From Rebecca billardiae RCC1528 (lineage: Eukaryota > Haptophyta), in the NCBI GenBank assembly GCA_965240325.2, contig OZ251241.1, forward strand, positions 1,178,001 through 1,242,000: DNA of 64,000 nt, given 5' to 3'. Positions 11,574 to 24,832 of the stretch are shown here, piece after piece. The first letter of the stretch is position 1. Each line of letters opens with the position of its first letter. A program made the position numbers and the translations under genes. The notes under the pieces are model-generated. The model searched no databases and was not told the origin of the DNA. It saw nothing but the letters and a program-made list of their open reading frames with translations.

Positions 11574-13224
11574 ATAAATAATAAATGATGATGATGACTC
11601 ATCATCAATGTCAATGACAATCTGATGAGCTGGCGGCAGCCGCGGCAAGGCGGGTGGCCCCGGTGATTGCGAATCATCCGCGGCGGCTTCGGCCGGTTAC
11701 CCGGTAACTACTGCGGTATTGCTATACAGTATTATTAAGGCGGCCTATAGGCAGTGCGCGTCTAGCGCTGCGCGCTCACCTTGACTGCCCCCCAGCCCCG
11801 TTTTTGGCCGCACGATTGCGAATCTCAGAGTTACTTGGCCAGTCAATGTTTAGAGTTTTGAAGAAGGCGAAAGACTATCTGGCGGCCGAAACGAGGGACG
11901 GCTGTCCCGATGGCGTTCCGGCCGCGAAGTCCGCCGGTGCCTTGCCCGAGGGCGGCCGATCAGTGGCGCCTAGCCCGGTCGTCCGCGCGGTTGTGTCAGC
12001 GCACGCGCCATGTGTGTGCCCCCCGCTGTCACGGCATGTTGTGCGCCAGCACCGTGGGAGCTCCTCGCCTGTTCCTGTCACTCACGGCCAAGCGACGGTG
12101 CAGAGATCTTCAGTCCGAGCCCGCGACTGCTGAACTTCTGTGATACGTGTGCGAATCCTTGCAGAAAAGCACGCTCTGCTCCCGCAAATCTACCTGGCGA
12201 ACGTGCGCTGGTGTCAATACTTCACGCAGTGCACAAATGCCATGGCGAATCAGTCTTCCCTGCGTGTCACAGGCCTTGGCGTTTGCACATCGATAAGCTA
12301 ACGGAGACGAGTCCCGACGAGCTGCGTATGGCTGTGGTCGCATGTAGTGTGGGCGTCGAACGCCGGAGAAGGTGGTGGCTGAAGGCGATAGAAGTATGCT
12401 CTCCCATCGGGTACAAGCCAGGCTTGGAAGACGTCTGCTTGCATCACACACACAGCTTACGCCGACCCGTGCGACGTGAAGCGCCTCAAGCGTGACGGAA
12501 GCAACCCAAGGTGCGCGCAAGGCGTGAGGAGCAGGGTGATCTAACCTTACGCGGGCCTGCTCATCTAGCAGCGCACTCAGTAGATCGCCCCCGTCCTCAG
12601 GCGCACGATGACCACCGAATCGTGAATGTGTAGACGCTGACGCGTGCCAGCTTGCGGCGAGCAGCGACCGAGTGCCGCGGACTCGGGCCTCGCGCAAGAA
12701 CAAGCAGGTTTTTTTGGCGCGGAGGACGCTAGCATGACCTGCACGTACAGCGGGGAGATTGTTTGCAAGGCGTGCCCTACATACAGCTCGCGTGCCCCTC
12801 AGATATCCCGCGCGGAGAACGTCAGCAGCCCAGCATCGCAGTCCGCGCCGCAGACCCAACCACTCAGCTCCGCCCCTCGCCCACCACGAGACGGCGAGAT
12901 ACCGACGAAGTGGAACGGAGCGAGCTCTATTTCCTATCGGGGCTCGCGGGAGCCGATGTGATCATTTTTCATTGAGCGAAGCCCGAGCTGGCTTCCCATT
13001 GGACGGATTGGCGGCTGCGCTACTCCGCAAGGCGAAACACTTACAGCTTCACATCCCGAAAATGCAAGTTTGGACAATAGAGTGAGGCACCCTCCTCCAA
13101 TGAAATTGCTGAAAATCCCGACGAAACTTTACTGACGTACGTCAGTAAACGCAATCTCCGGGAGATATGGCCATTTCCGCCCACTGGGGTCATTCAAGGT
13201 GGTTTCATTATTGACATTAGAAGC

Positions 13225-13296
<72 letters not shown>

Positions 13297-14082
13297 GCAG
13301 TACGACATTCTAATCCTCGATACTATTATAAATTATAACATTATTATAACGTGAATAAATCATCGAATCTATATGGCAATAACCGCATCAATCGACATCG
13401 TGACCGCGCATCCGAGTGATCGTCAACCGATTATGACGAGTCTACTTTATTGCTGACGAGTCGTCGTATCGTCATTTTTAATATATTTAAATTATTCAGT
13501 CGTGACTAAATAGTCGTATAGTAAATCGACCGTATATTCGACGACATTGGCGACACGGACAGTTACTAGTTATTGTAGTCCCTGGACCGAGTCCTGAGCG
13601 ACCCGGTTCCAGCCATACGCCGGAGTCATTGATGCCGCAATATTTGATGCCGATGCCGATGGCGATGGCTGCTGCTGACTGATGCAGCTGATCCCCGTCG
13701 GATCGCACAGTGACGGAAACAGCACTAAACAGTAAACAGCGGCACTCGGCGGCTGCTGCTACAGTGCTGCTAGACTGACCGACTAGCAGTAGCACTTTGA
13801 CTTAGCAGTCCGGTAGTCACTTATAGTCTAACTACCACGTGATATCTGATAGCAGATAGAAGCGCGCGCCATATAATATATTTAATTTATTAATCGATTA
13901 ATATCATCACTCAGTCATCAGTCGTCGTCGTTGCTGATCGGATTATAGTAACAATATATATATATCGGCCCATATGTATAATATATTGTATATACATAAT
14001 ATTCCAAATTGATCCGCGTCCATTAATAAACAGCTAACAATCGGATCAACGATGATGACGCATTATGTTCGGACCCAGCCTC
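11574..14082. other. Intergenic, AT-rich in its second half
   Basis: No supported gene. From about 13100 base composition shifts to AT-rich with many ATTAAT and TATA words, and a pure TA microsatellite sits at 13226-13291. A long minus-strand frame at 12110-12859 has no recognisable domain. Confidence 0.5.
13226..13291. repeat. (TA)n microsatellite
   Basis: About 66 bp of uninterrupted TA dinucleotides. Confidence 0.97.
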
Positions 14083-16544
14083 TTATTTCTCCGGCGTGCT
14101 CCACGCACTCCGCGTCTCGCCGCGCGCGACGGCGTCGTTCTCCGCGCGCAGCGCGCGCACGTCGCGCGACAGCCGCTCGACAGCCTCGGCCAGGCGCGCG
14201 CCCTCCAGCATCTTCACGCGCGCCTCGAGCTCTCGGCTCGCGCTCGCGAGCGCGCCCTCTGAGTCGAGGTTGGCGCTGAGCTGCGCGAACGAGCCGTGCA
14301 GCTGGGCTAGCGCCTTGTACGCCGGGCCGAGCGCGCGGTCGCGCGTCGCCTCGAGGAAGACGCGCTCGTCCGCGCACACGTACGCGCGGCGCAGCTGCTC
14401 CGAGGCCTGCGGCGCGGCGCGTGCGGCGGCGCGGCGCGGCGCGCGCGGCGCGCGGCGGCAGGTGTCACGGCCGGCGCGGCGTGCGCTGCGCACGAGGAGC
14501 CTGCGCGCGCGCCGCACCGCGCTACACCGCTTGCGCGCGCCGGCAATGTCGGCGAGCACAGCATTGATCCCAGCCTGTTGCTTCCCCAGCGCGCGCGTCA
14601 GCTCGTGCACCCGCTCCGTGTAGAACGCCCGCCCGAGCGGCGCGTCCGAGCGCGCGCCTCCGCCCTGCTCGGGTTGGGTTCCGGCGAGAAGGGCGGACGC
14701 CTCCGCCTCCGCCGCGGCCAGCTCCACGTCCCGCGCGAGCAGCTGGGGGGCGAGGGCCTGCGGGCGTGGGGCGTGTCGGCGGCGTGGTGTCACGGGGACC
14801 GGCGCGCGCGTGGGCGGGTTTGGGGCCCGGGTGGCGCGTGCACGCTCACCGCCTGAGCCGCGCCGCGCCTGGTGGCGCGAGCGCGGGCGCGCGCCGCGCG
14901 GCGGCGGTGCGCGCGGCGCGGGCAGCGCGCGCTTCGCACCTCGGCCTCCGAACGCAGGCGCGGCAGCTCGCGCGCCATGCGCTCGGCCGCCGCGCGGCGC
15001 GCGCGCTTGCGCTCGGCCTTGCGCGCGATCGCGTCGCGCAGCGGGCCCGCCACCCGCTCCCACTCCGCGCGGACCGCGCCGAATCGCTCGCGCACGGCAG
15101 CCAGCCGCGCGCGGCCCTCCGCCCCCTTCACCCGGGCACCCTCGTCGCCGCCGGCGCTCAGCTCGAGCGCGAGCTCGGAGAAGGAGAGTTGCGAGCGCGC
15201 GTCGTCGAGCTGCGCGCGCACGGCCTCGAGCGACGCGAGTGCCTCGTCGCGCTCGCGCCGCGACTCCTGCAGAGCGGCATCCGCTTCGGCCACGGCCGCG
15301 TGCGCGCGCGCACTCGCCTCCGCCGCCTCCGCCTCCGCCTCCGCGGCGCGCGCGCGGCGCTCAGCCGCCACGCGCGCCACGCGATCAGCAGCGGTCTCCA
15401 CGACGGCGGCGGGCGCATCGGCGGCGGGCGAGACCGCCGAGCGCTCCCGCGCCCGCCAGCCATCCACGCTTCGCCCGCCGCCGCCGCCGCCGCTGTGCGC
15501 CTCCGCCAGCGCGACGGTGCGGGCAAACCCGGACGGCCCGCCGAGCCGACGCCACGCCGGCCGAGCGCCGCGCTCGCGCATGGCGGCCATGGTGGACGTT
15601 GCCGAGGCGTGAGCGGCGGGGTGCGGGCGGGAGGGCTGCGCGAGACTGGCCGGCGACGCGGCCAGGCGCTCGCGTACAACTTGCGCCACGCTGGGAGGGA
15701 GCCCATGCAGCCTCGCCGCAGCCGCGCCTGCACGCGCCTCCGCATCGCCGCCGCCGCCGCCGCCGCTGCTGCCGCCAACGCTGCCGACGCCGCCAACGCT
15801 GCCGCCGCCCGCGCAGCCAGCGGACAGCACCAGCCGCTCGCTCCGGGCCGCGCGCGCGCGCTCGCGCGCGAGAGCCGAGATGGCGCGTGCAGCGGGACAG
15901 AGCGGGGACGGCGCGACGCCGCCCGCGACCTCGCCTGGCCACGCCGCCCAGCCGCCCTGACGCGACGCGTCGCGGCCGGCGAGCGCGCGCGGCGGCTGCG
16001 CGGCGGCAAGCGCCGCCGCGCTCGGCCGGCTCGCGTCCAGCTCGAGCGGCAGCCACAGGCGCGAGCTCCACGCGGCGAGCGTGGCACGTAGCTGCGCCCT
16101 CGTGGGCGCCGCCGAGCGCGCCGGCTCGTCCGCCTCGCTCTCCACGCCGATGGCGACCGTCGGCTTGTGGCTCGGCAAGAGCTCGATCAGAAATGAGAGC
16201 AGCCGCCGCGTCGCGCGCGCGTCCGGGTAGAGCAGGTCGTTGAAGCCGATCTCTTCGGCGTAGCCGAGCCGAGAGATCTCCGACGCAAGCGCAGTGCACG
16301 AGCGGAAGCGCCGCGACGGCTCGTCCGGCAGCACGTCGACGAGCCGCGCGCTCGGAGGCGCGTGGGCGGCGCCAGCGGCGCCATCAGACGCGCGCGCAGA
16401 GACGACCTCGCGCACGCAGCGCGCGCAGCAGTGGAAGAGCGTGGGCGCATCGATCGCGTCCACGGTGGCCAGCTCCTCCGGAAGCTCACACCCGATCGAA
16501 GCGAGCGCGCGCAAGAGGATGCCGTCGGCCTCGGCGAGCGCCAT
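14083..16544 (-). CDS. CCDC22: CCDC22 homologue (Commander/CCC complex)
   Basis: CCDC22 pairs with CCDC93 and COMMD proteins in the Commander complex, which recycles membrane proteins from endosomes. Three exons are supported: 16544-14940, 14757-14518 and 14406-14083, joined by phase-0 GT-AG introns of 182 bp (14939-14758) and 111 bp (14517-14407), giving 722 aa. Residues 1 to about 115 match the CCDC22 N-terminal calponin-homology-like domain (MALAEADGILLRALASIGCE; later GFNDLLYPD with LLSFLIELLP). A low-complexity Gly/Ala linker follows, then a long charged coiled coil (about 300-530). The C-terminal part matches the conserved CCDC22 tail: FYTERVHELTRALGKQQAGI, LRRAYVCADERVFLEATRD and AYKALAQLHGSFAQL. 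The human protein is about 627 aa; the excess here is linker. The gene diverges from the armadillo-BTB gene and shares with it a duplicated upstream sequence. The family call is firm; the second intron's donor is the less certain junction. Confidence 0.88.
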
Positions 16545-16575
16545 CGTGGCCGCGGCGCATCATCAGCCTGCGCTG

Positions 16576-16972
16576 AGCCAAGGGAGTCAAGGGTGCCCGC
16601 GCCCCAGTGGCGCGCTCGGCGGATGTTGGCACACAGATTTTTGCCCGACGCCTGCGGCGGGCGGCGGCGAGGGCGTGCTCCGCTGGCGGGGCGAGCGCAC
16701 GGGGCACGGCGCTGCGGGCGCGGATGTGCCCGCGAAGCCGGCGCGTGCGGACGGGCTGTTGCGGGAGAGTATCTGGCGCCCTCCTGCGCCGCGCGTCTTG
16801 CGCAACGCCTCTTTCGCCTCGGCTCAGGGCAGCGCGCACGCACGCGCCGCCTCAAGGCCAGCCTTGCCTGCGCCGCAGCCGACCGCGCGCGCGCCGTGCG
16901 CGGATTGGTCGGGAAGGAGCGGGCGCTGCTGCCGGGCGAGATGGCGACATCATGCGCGCACGCCATGCCGCC
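16576..16972 (-). repeat. Inverted repeat copy upstream of CCDC22
   Basis: Read on the minus strand this sequence matches 17301-17698 along its whole length with scattered substitutions. Shared landmarks on the plus strand here are AGCCAAGGGAGTCAAGGGTG and TCAAGGCCAGCCTTGCCTGC. It ends about 30 bp before the CCDC22 start codon. Confidence 0.9.
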
Positions 16973-17300
16973 CCGCCACGCCTTGACGAGCGCGTCGTCG
17001 GTCTGTTTGCATGCCTCTTTGACTTGTCACAAATGTTGTGCACGGCCTCGCGGTCGTGACCCTTGTCGGAATGTCGGGACGATCATTGAGACCCAGAACA
17101 GTGCCAGACGGGCACGCGGGCTACTCTTACATGAATGTTCATCACCGCGTGGTCATGCAGAAGTGCTGGGAGCGACGCTTTCCTCGCGCTGATGCTCTTT
17201 CATCATCTTCTTCGAGCTCAGGTCTGGCTTGGCATGACAAGCGATCAGCACTCGTCAACAGCTGTGCAGATCTATTGCCGTGCCCTGTCGCGGCATCGCA

Positions 17301-17698
17301 GGGCGGCATGGCGTGCGCGCATGGTGTCGCCATCTCGCCCGGCAGCAGCGTCCGCTCCTTCCCGACCAATCCGCGCACGGCGCGCGCGCGGTCGGCTGCG
17401 GCGCAGGCAAGGCTGGCCTTGAGGCGGCGCGTGCGTGCGCGCTGCCCTGAGCCGAGGCGAAAGAGGCGTTGCGCAAGTCGCGCGGCGCAGGAGGGCGCCA
17501 TATACTCTCCCGCAACAGCCCGTCCGCACGCGCCGGCTTCGCGGGCACATCCGCGCCCGCAGCGCCGTGCCCCGTGCGCTCGCCCCGCCAGCGGAGCACG
17601 CCCTCGCCGCCGCCCGCCGCAGGCCGCGGGCAAAAAGGTGTGTCCCAACATCCGCTGAGCGCGCCACTGGGGCGCGGGCACCCTTGACTCCCTTGGCT
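17301..17698 (+). repeat. Inverted repeat copy upstream of armadillo-BTB gene 1
   Basis: Reverse-complement partner of 16576-16972, e.g. GCAGGCAAGGCTGGCCTTGA and CACCCTTGACTCCCTTGGCT. It ends about 85 bp before the start codon at 17784. Confidence 0.9.
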
Positions 17699-17783
17699 GA
17701 GCGGCGCTCACTGAGCCAGCCAGCAGGGACCAGCAGCTAGCGGAGCCATCACGGCCCCACCGTCAGCCCTTGCTCAAAGCCGC

Positions 17784-19748
17784 ATGGGATTTGTCCAGGA
17801 GGCCGCGGCCCGCGCTGGGGCACTCGCCTCGGCGGCCATCGGCCCCGCCACGCTCTCTGACCTCGTGCGCGCGCTCGAGACGACGCCACGTGATGTCGAG
17901 GCCATCGTGAGTGCCCTCACGCCGTTCTGCGTTCCGAAGACGGGCCGCAAGCTTGAAGAGCCCGATGCCATCGAGCGAGGCGGCTCGGTCGCAGCCCTCG
18001 TGCGCATGCTGGGAGCATCACGCGAGGCAAGCGTTCGGGCAGCTGCGGCGGCAGCTCTTGGGGTCATTGCGTCCCATGTCCCTGGCTGCGTGTCACAGGC
18101 TGGCGCGGTGCAGCCCCTCGTGGCCATGCTGCAGACAACCGATGCTGAAGGGATGCACAATGCGGCAGCTATCGCTCTCAGCAACCTGGCTTTCGATCCT
18201 TCGCTCCACGCACCGATCGCCGAGGCTGGCGCGATCTCGCCGCTCGTCGCGCTGCTGGCGTCCAGCACCGATGCGCGGGATCTGCGCGGTGCAGCGTGTG
18301 CTCTCTCCAACCTTACCGTGTCTGACTCGCTCTGCGCACCGATCGCCGAGGCTGGCGCGATCACAGCGCTCGTCGCGCTGCTCACGTCCAGTACCGATGC
18401 GCGGGCTCTGCGCTGTGCAGCGTGTGCTCTCGCCAACCTTACCGTGTGTGACTCGCTCCGCGCACCGATCGTCGAGGCTGGCGCGATCACACCGCTCATC
18501 GCGCTGCTCGCGTCCAGCACCACTGCAAATGCTCTGAGCGATGCAGCGCTCGCTCTCGGCAACCTTGCTTCCGACCCCCCGCTCCGCGCACAGATCGCCG
18601 AGGCTGGTGCGATCGCACCGCTCGTCGCGCTGCTAACATCAAGCACCCATGCGTACGCTCTGCGCGTTGCAGCGAGTACTCTCGCCGACCTCGCCCGGTC
18701 AGACTCGCTCTGCGCCGCGATCGTCGAGGCGGGCGCCATCCCTCCGCTCGCTTCAGCGGCGTGCTCACGCAGCATCACTCAATCATGGGCACAGGATGCG
18801 ATCCATGTCCTCACCAGCTCGGCCGCCGGCCGCGCGGCGGTGGCGAGCAACGAGCTGGCCGTGGGCGCGCTGCTGTGTCGTGCGCACCACGACGCCGGCG
18901 CAGACAGCGGGGACGCCTGCATGCAGGCTGCGAAGAAGCTCGTGCGTGACGACGCGTGCTGTGAGCGCGCGCTGCGCTCGGCGGGCGCGCAGTGCGCCCG
19001 GCTGGCGCAGGAGCTCGACAAGCTGCGCGCGTCGCACGAGCAGCTGCTGTCGCAGTCGGCGTTGGTGAGCGAGCCATCAGCCGCGCAGCACGACGTCGTG
19101 TTCAGCTGCGCGGACGGCACGCAGCTGGGCGGCAGCCGCGCGCTCCTGATCCACGGCTCGAGCTACTTTGCGCGGCAGCTAGGCGGCGGTCTGGCCGAGG
19201 GCAGGCGGCGCGAGGTGGACGCTGACCCGGACTTCAGCTCGGCGGCGCACGAGGCGCTGCTGCGCCAGCTGCACGCTGGCGGTCGCGCCGAGCTGCCCAC
19301 CGAGCCGGGCGAGGTGCTCGAGCTGCTTCGGCTGGCGTGCAAGCTGCAGCCGCCCGGCGAGGGTGCTGCTGGGACCCAGCCAGGCGCACGGCCGTCCGGG
19401 CCAGACGCAGCCCAGGCGGCCTCTGCGCCCGCTGGTGGTGACCTGCTGGGCCTCGTGGCGGGTCGGTGCGAGGAGGCGGTGCTGGGCGTGCTGGACGCGG
19501 ACAACTGCCTGGACATCCTGCGGCACGCGCGCGCGGCGGGAGCTGGCTCTCGGATCAGCGAGGCAGCGCGCGCTGTGGTGAAGGCCAACTTGGAGGCGAT
19601 CGTGAGCCAGGAGCGTTGGAGTGCATTCATGCGCGAGGATCTGCTCGAGGCGTGCACGCTGATGCAGGCCGTGGCGGTGGACGTCGTTCGCGCGCAGCCG
19701 CCAGAGCAGCGCGGCGACAGCACGAGCAAGCGGCAGCGCACGTCGTAA
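17784..19748 (+). CDS. Armadillo-repeat / BTB domain protein, copy 1
   Basis: Predicted 654 aa, no intron needed. After an N-terminal helical region (MGFVQEAAARAGALAS), residues about 60-350 contain roughly seven armadillo repeats of 42 residues with the recurring core APIAEAGAISPLVALL followed by an ALANL-type helix. From about residue 435 a BTB/POZ domain follows (HDVVFSCADGTQLGGSRALL, then SYFARQLGGG), with helices resembling a BACK region after it, and a short basic tail. Armadillo-BTB proteins bind partners through the repeats and may act as cullin-3 adaptors through BTB; plant ARIA and ABAP1 have this order of domains. The specific partner is unknown. A close paralogue lies 5 kb downstream in the same orientation. 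The start is fixed by the paralogue, which begins with the same MGFVQ. Confidence 0.88.
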   Translation: MGFVQEAAARAGALASAAIGPATLSDLVRALETTPRDVEAIVSALTPFCVPKTGRKLEEPDAIERGGSVAALVRMLGASREASVRAAAAAALGVIASHVPGCVSQAGAVQPLVAMLQTTDAEGMHNAAAIALSNLAFDPSLHAPIAEAGAISPLVALLASSTDARDLRGAACALSNLTVSDSLCAPIAEAGAITALVALLTSSTDARALRCAACALANLTVCDSLRAPIVEAGAITPLIALLASSTTANALSDAALALGNLASDPPLRAQIAEAGAIAPLVALLTSSTHAYALRVAASTLADLARSDSLCAAIVEAGAIPPLASAACSRSITQSWAQDAIHVLTSSAAGRAAVASNELAVGALLCRAHHDAGADSGDACMQAAKKLVRDDACCERALRSAGAQCARLAQELDKLRASHEQLLSQSALVSEPSAAQHDVVFSCADGTQLGGSRALLIHGSSYFARQLGGGLAEGRRREVDADPDFSSAAHEALLRQLHAGGRAELPTEPGEVLELLRLACKLQPPGEGAAGTQPGARPSGPDAAQAASAPAGGDLLGLVAGRCEEAVLGVLDADNCLDILRHARAAGAGSRISEAARAVVKANLEAIVSQERWSAFMREDLLEACTLMQAVAVDVVRAQPPEQRGDSTSKRQRTS

Positions 19749-20189
19749 GCATTATCCGATAGAGCGAACCATGATGATGCTGATAATTACGGCGACGACA
19801 GTATAGATTAATACTGGCCGCGCGCGCGTTGCTTCGCGCGTCGTTGCTGGAGTCGTCATCATCATCGTCAGATTCGATCTGGCATCGCAGTGGGGTGAAA
19901 ATCCCATTTTCTGGCCTGTCCGGGCGGAAAATCCGGCTGCTCAGATCTGACCGGACCGGGACCCGGACAGCACAGTATCTAGGGACCAGAGTCCAGACAC
20001 TTTTACATCTTCGTTCTCTTCGGATTTGAGCATGGGGCGGCGCCCCATTTGCACAGTCAAAAGACCGCGGGTGTAAAAGCAACCGTTGTCGAGTTCGATG
20101 TAGCGGCTGGGCGAATTCGTGACGAATAATAAAAAACAATTCACGAGACACTTGCGCCCACGGCCGCGATGGCGTGCGCCGTCCACCCA
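19749..20189. other. Intergenic, no gene seen
   Basis: Probable 3' region of armadillo-BTB copy 1. No frame with recognisable content was seen. Confidence 0.5.
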
Positions 20190-21100
20190 CGACGGAGTCG
20201 TGGACGGACATCGCTACACAGCCTACGCGACAGGCGTTGTCGTGATCGAGGTGCCCGTGCCCGTTGTCGATAGCCAAACGATTGGCACGACGACCTGGCA
20301 CCACATCCGCGTCAAGCGCGGCGAGGCCGTGGTCCAGCGCGTGTGCGGCAAGCTGGCCGATGTGCGGACGGCGTCGGGTGATGCAGGGGCTCCTGCCGAT
20401 GCTACCTGGCGGCTGCTGCGGGGCCTGCTGCCGTGGTCGAACCTGAGGCAGAGGGTGAGTCAACCGCGGAGCAGCTCAACGCTTCCGAGATCGAGCTGCG
20501 CGCGGTCGGACCAGATGACGGCCCGCGGCCGCCCAAGCGCACACGCAAGGACGCCTGAGCACACGCGTTCAGTCCGAGCAAAGCCTGGTCGGCGTACGAG
20601 CGCGAGCCAGCTCAGACACGGCACGAGCGCACGCGTGACGGCTCGTACGATGAGCTCGTCGGCTTGGTCATCGGGCTGCTGTCGCTCGTCGCCTCGCTTG
20701 TCACGTCACACTCAGCTGAGCAGAGACATCACTCCCGCCGTTCAGCTGATCGACGAGGACGAGGCGGCCAAGGCGGCGGCGGCTCAAACGCCTGGAGGAG
20801 GAGCGCAGGAGGAGGATGAGCTCCCAGCGCTGAGCCTGTGGGGCCGCGCCGAGGCCAGGCACCGCGGCCAGCGGCTGCAGTCGCGGGTAGCTGCCGGACA
20901 GCAGCTCGGCGGCACACGCTCACTCATACGTCGATCCTCTTGCTCGAGAGTCAAGGCGGCGGGCAAGGTGCAGGCCGCACGCGAGCTTGCTGAGCGTGCG
21001 CAGGCCGAGCCACAGCTGAGCCCCGAGGGTGCTCGGGACGCCGCGTGCGCAAGCAGGCCGCCTCGCAGCAGATGGTGCTTCGCATACGGTAACTACGCTG
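20190..21100 (+). pseudogene. Decayed coding relic
   Basis: Several stretches read like real protein but do not share a frame. One frame gives VEPEAEGESTAEQLNASEIE and then a TGA at about 20556, after which the same frame resumes as AFSPSKAWSAYEREPAQTRH and a hydrophobic LVGLVIGLLSLVASLV. Another frame gives QLIDEDEAAKAAA, which a one-base shift would continue as RLKRLEEERRRRMSSQR. The pattern of in-frame stop plus frame change suggests a degenerate gene or transposon fragment. No family is recognised. A spliced live gene cannot be excluded, since introns could hide the breaks. Confidence 0.35.
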
Positions 21101-22766
<1,666 letters not shown>

Positions 22767-24832
22767 ATGGGATTTGTCCAGAAGGCCCTGGCTCGCGCTG
22801 GGTCGCTCGCCTCGGCGGCCATCGGCCCCGCCACGCTCTCTGACCTCGTGCGCGCGCTCGAGGCGACGCCACGTGATGACGAGGCAATCGTGAGCGCGCT
22901 CACGCCATTCTGCGTTCCTATGCCGGGCCGCAAGCTCAAAGAGCCCGATGCAATCGAGCGAGGCGGCTCGATCGCAGCCCTCGTGCGCATGCTGGGAGCA
23001 TCGGGCGAAGCAAGCGTTCGGGCAGCTGCGGCGGCAGCTCTCGCGAGGATCGCCGCCCATGTCCCTGGCTGCGTGTCACGGGCTGGCGCGGTGCAGCCCC
23101 TCGTGGCCCTGCTGCAGACGACCGATGCTGAAGGGATACACAAGGAGGCTGCTCTTGCTCTCGGCACCCTTGCTAACGATTCCTCGCTCTGCGCACCGAT
23201 CGCCGAGGCTGGCGCGATCTCACCGCTCGTCGCGCTGCTTACGTCCAGCACCAATGCGAAGGCTCTGGGGTATGCAGCGGGTGCGCTCGGCAACCTTGCT
23301 GCCGATCCCCCGCTCCGCGCACCGATCGCCGAGGCTGGCGCGATCTCACCGCTCGTCGCGCTGCTCACGTCCAGCACCGATAGGAAAGCTCTGAGCAATG
23401 CAACGCTCGCTCTCGGCAACCTTGCTTACAAACCCTCGCTCTGCGCACCGATCGCCAAGGCTGGCGCGATCTCGCCGCTCGTCGCGCTGCTCACGTCCAG
23501 CACCGATGCGGTGACTCTGGGCGATGCAGCGCTTGCGCTCGGCAACCTTGCTATCGATCCCTCGCTCCGCACACCGATCGCCGAGGCTGGCGCGATCTCG
23601 CCGCTCGTCGCGCTGCTGAAGTCCAGCACCGATGCGATCACTCTGGGCAATGCAGCGGGTGCTCTCGCCGACCTCGCCGAGTCAGACTCGCTCTGCGCGC
23701 CAATCGTCGAGGCTGGCGCCATCCCTCCGCTCGCGTCAGCGGCGTGCTCAGCCGACAGCAACACTCAAACGTTGGCACAGTGTGCGATCGATGCCCTCAC
23801 CAGCTCGGCCGCCGGCCGTGCGGCGATGGCGAGCAACGAGCAGGCCGTGGGCGCTCTGCTGCGTCGTGCGCACCACGACAGCGGGGACGCCTGCATGCAG
23901 GCTGCGAAGAAGCTCGTGCGCGATGACGCGTGCTGTGAGCGCGCGCTGGGCTCGGCGGGCGCGCAGTGCGCCCGGCTGGCGCAGGAGGTGGACGAGCTGC
24001 GCGCGTCGCACGAGCAGCTGCTGNNNNNNNNNNNNNNNNNNNNNNNNNNNNNNNNNNNNNNNNNNNNNNNNNNNNNNNNNNNNNNNNNNNNNNNNNNNNN
24101 NNNNNNNNNNNNNNNNNNNNNNNGCAGCTGCTGTCGCAGTCGGCGTTGGTGAGCGAGCCGTCAGCCGCGCAGCACGACGTCGTGTTCAGCTGCGCGGACG
24201 GCACGCAGCTGGGCGGCAGCCGCGCGCTCCTGATCCACGGCTCGAGCTACTTTGCGCGGCAGCTGGGCGGCGGTCTGGCCGAGGGCAGGCGGCGCGAGGT
24301 GGACGCCGACCCGGACTTCAGCTCGGCGGCGCACGAGGCGCTGCTGCGCCAGCTGCACGCTGGCGGTCGCGCCGAGCTGCCCACCGAGCCGGGCGAGGTG
24401 CTCGAGCTGCTTCGGCTGGCGTGCAAGCTGCAGCCGCCCGGCGAGGGTGCGCCTGGCAGCGAGCCAGGCGCACGGCCGTCTGGGCCAGACGCAGCTGAGA
24501 CTGCCTCTGCGCCCGCTGGTGGTGACCTTCTGGGCCTCGTGGCGGGTCGGTGCGAGGAGGCGGTGCTGGGCGTGCTGGACGCGGACAACTGCCTGGACAT
24601 CCTGCGGCACGCGCGCGCGGCGGGAGCTGGCTCTCGGATCAGCGAGGCAGCGCGCGCTGTGGTGAAGGCCAACTTGGACGCGATCGTGAGCCAGGAGCGT
24701 TGGGGTGCGTTCATGCGCGAGGATCCGCTCGAGGCGTGCATGCTGATGCAGGCCGTGGCGGTGGACCTTGCGCATGCGCAACCGCCAGAGCAGTGCGACG
24801 ACAGCACGAGCAAGCGGCAGCGCACCTCGTAA
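22767..24832 (+). CDS. Armadillo-repeat / BTB domain protein, copy 2 (interrupted by gap)
   Basis: Paralogue of the gene at 17784, with the same start (MGFVQKALARAG), about seven armadillo repeats, and the same BTB sequence (HDVVFSCADGTQLGGSRALL). It is interrupted by 100 N at 24024-24123. The 10 bases GCAGCTGCTG occur on both sides of the gap and only once in copy 1. Removing the N run and one copy of this overlap (110 bases) brings the two halves into one frame and gives 651 aa, against 654 aa for copy 1. The gene is therefore probably whole. The armadillo region has diverged more than the BTB region, which is nearly identical; this fits conservation or gene conversion of the 3' half. Confidence 0.82.
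24024..24123. other. Assembly gap of 100 N
   Basis: A run of exactly 100 N, the conventional placeholder for unknown length. Identical 10-base flanks suggest the two contigs overlap and no sequence is missing. Confidence 0.95.

Larger units (their letters stand above)
16545..17783. promoter_or_regulatory. Divergent intergenic region with inverted duplicate upstream sequences
   Basis: The space between the CCDC22 start (16544, minus) and the armadillo-BTB start (17784, plus) holds two inverted copies of one ~400 bp sequence (16576-16972 and 17301-17698). Each copy has the same orientation relative to the gene it precedes, so both genes probably use the same promoter sequence. The ~330 bp spacer between the copies is unique and less GC-rich. 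Confidence 0.6.

Noticed and set aside
12110-12859. Minus-strand frame of 249 codons
   Set aside because: No domain, no consistent codon bias, and overlapping open frames on the other strand.
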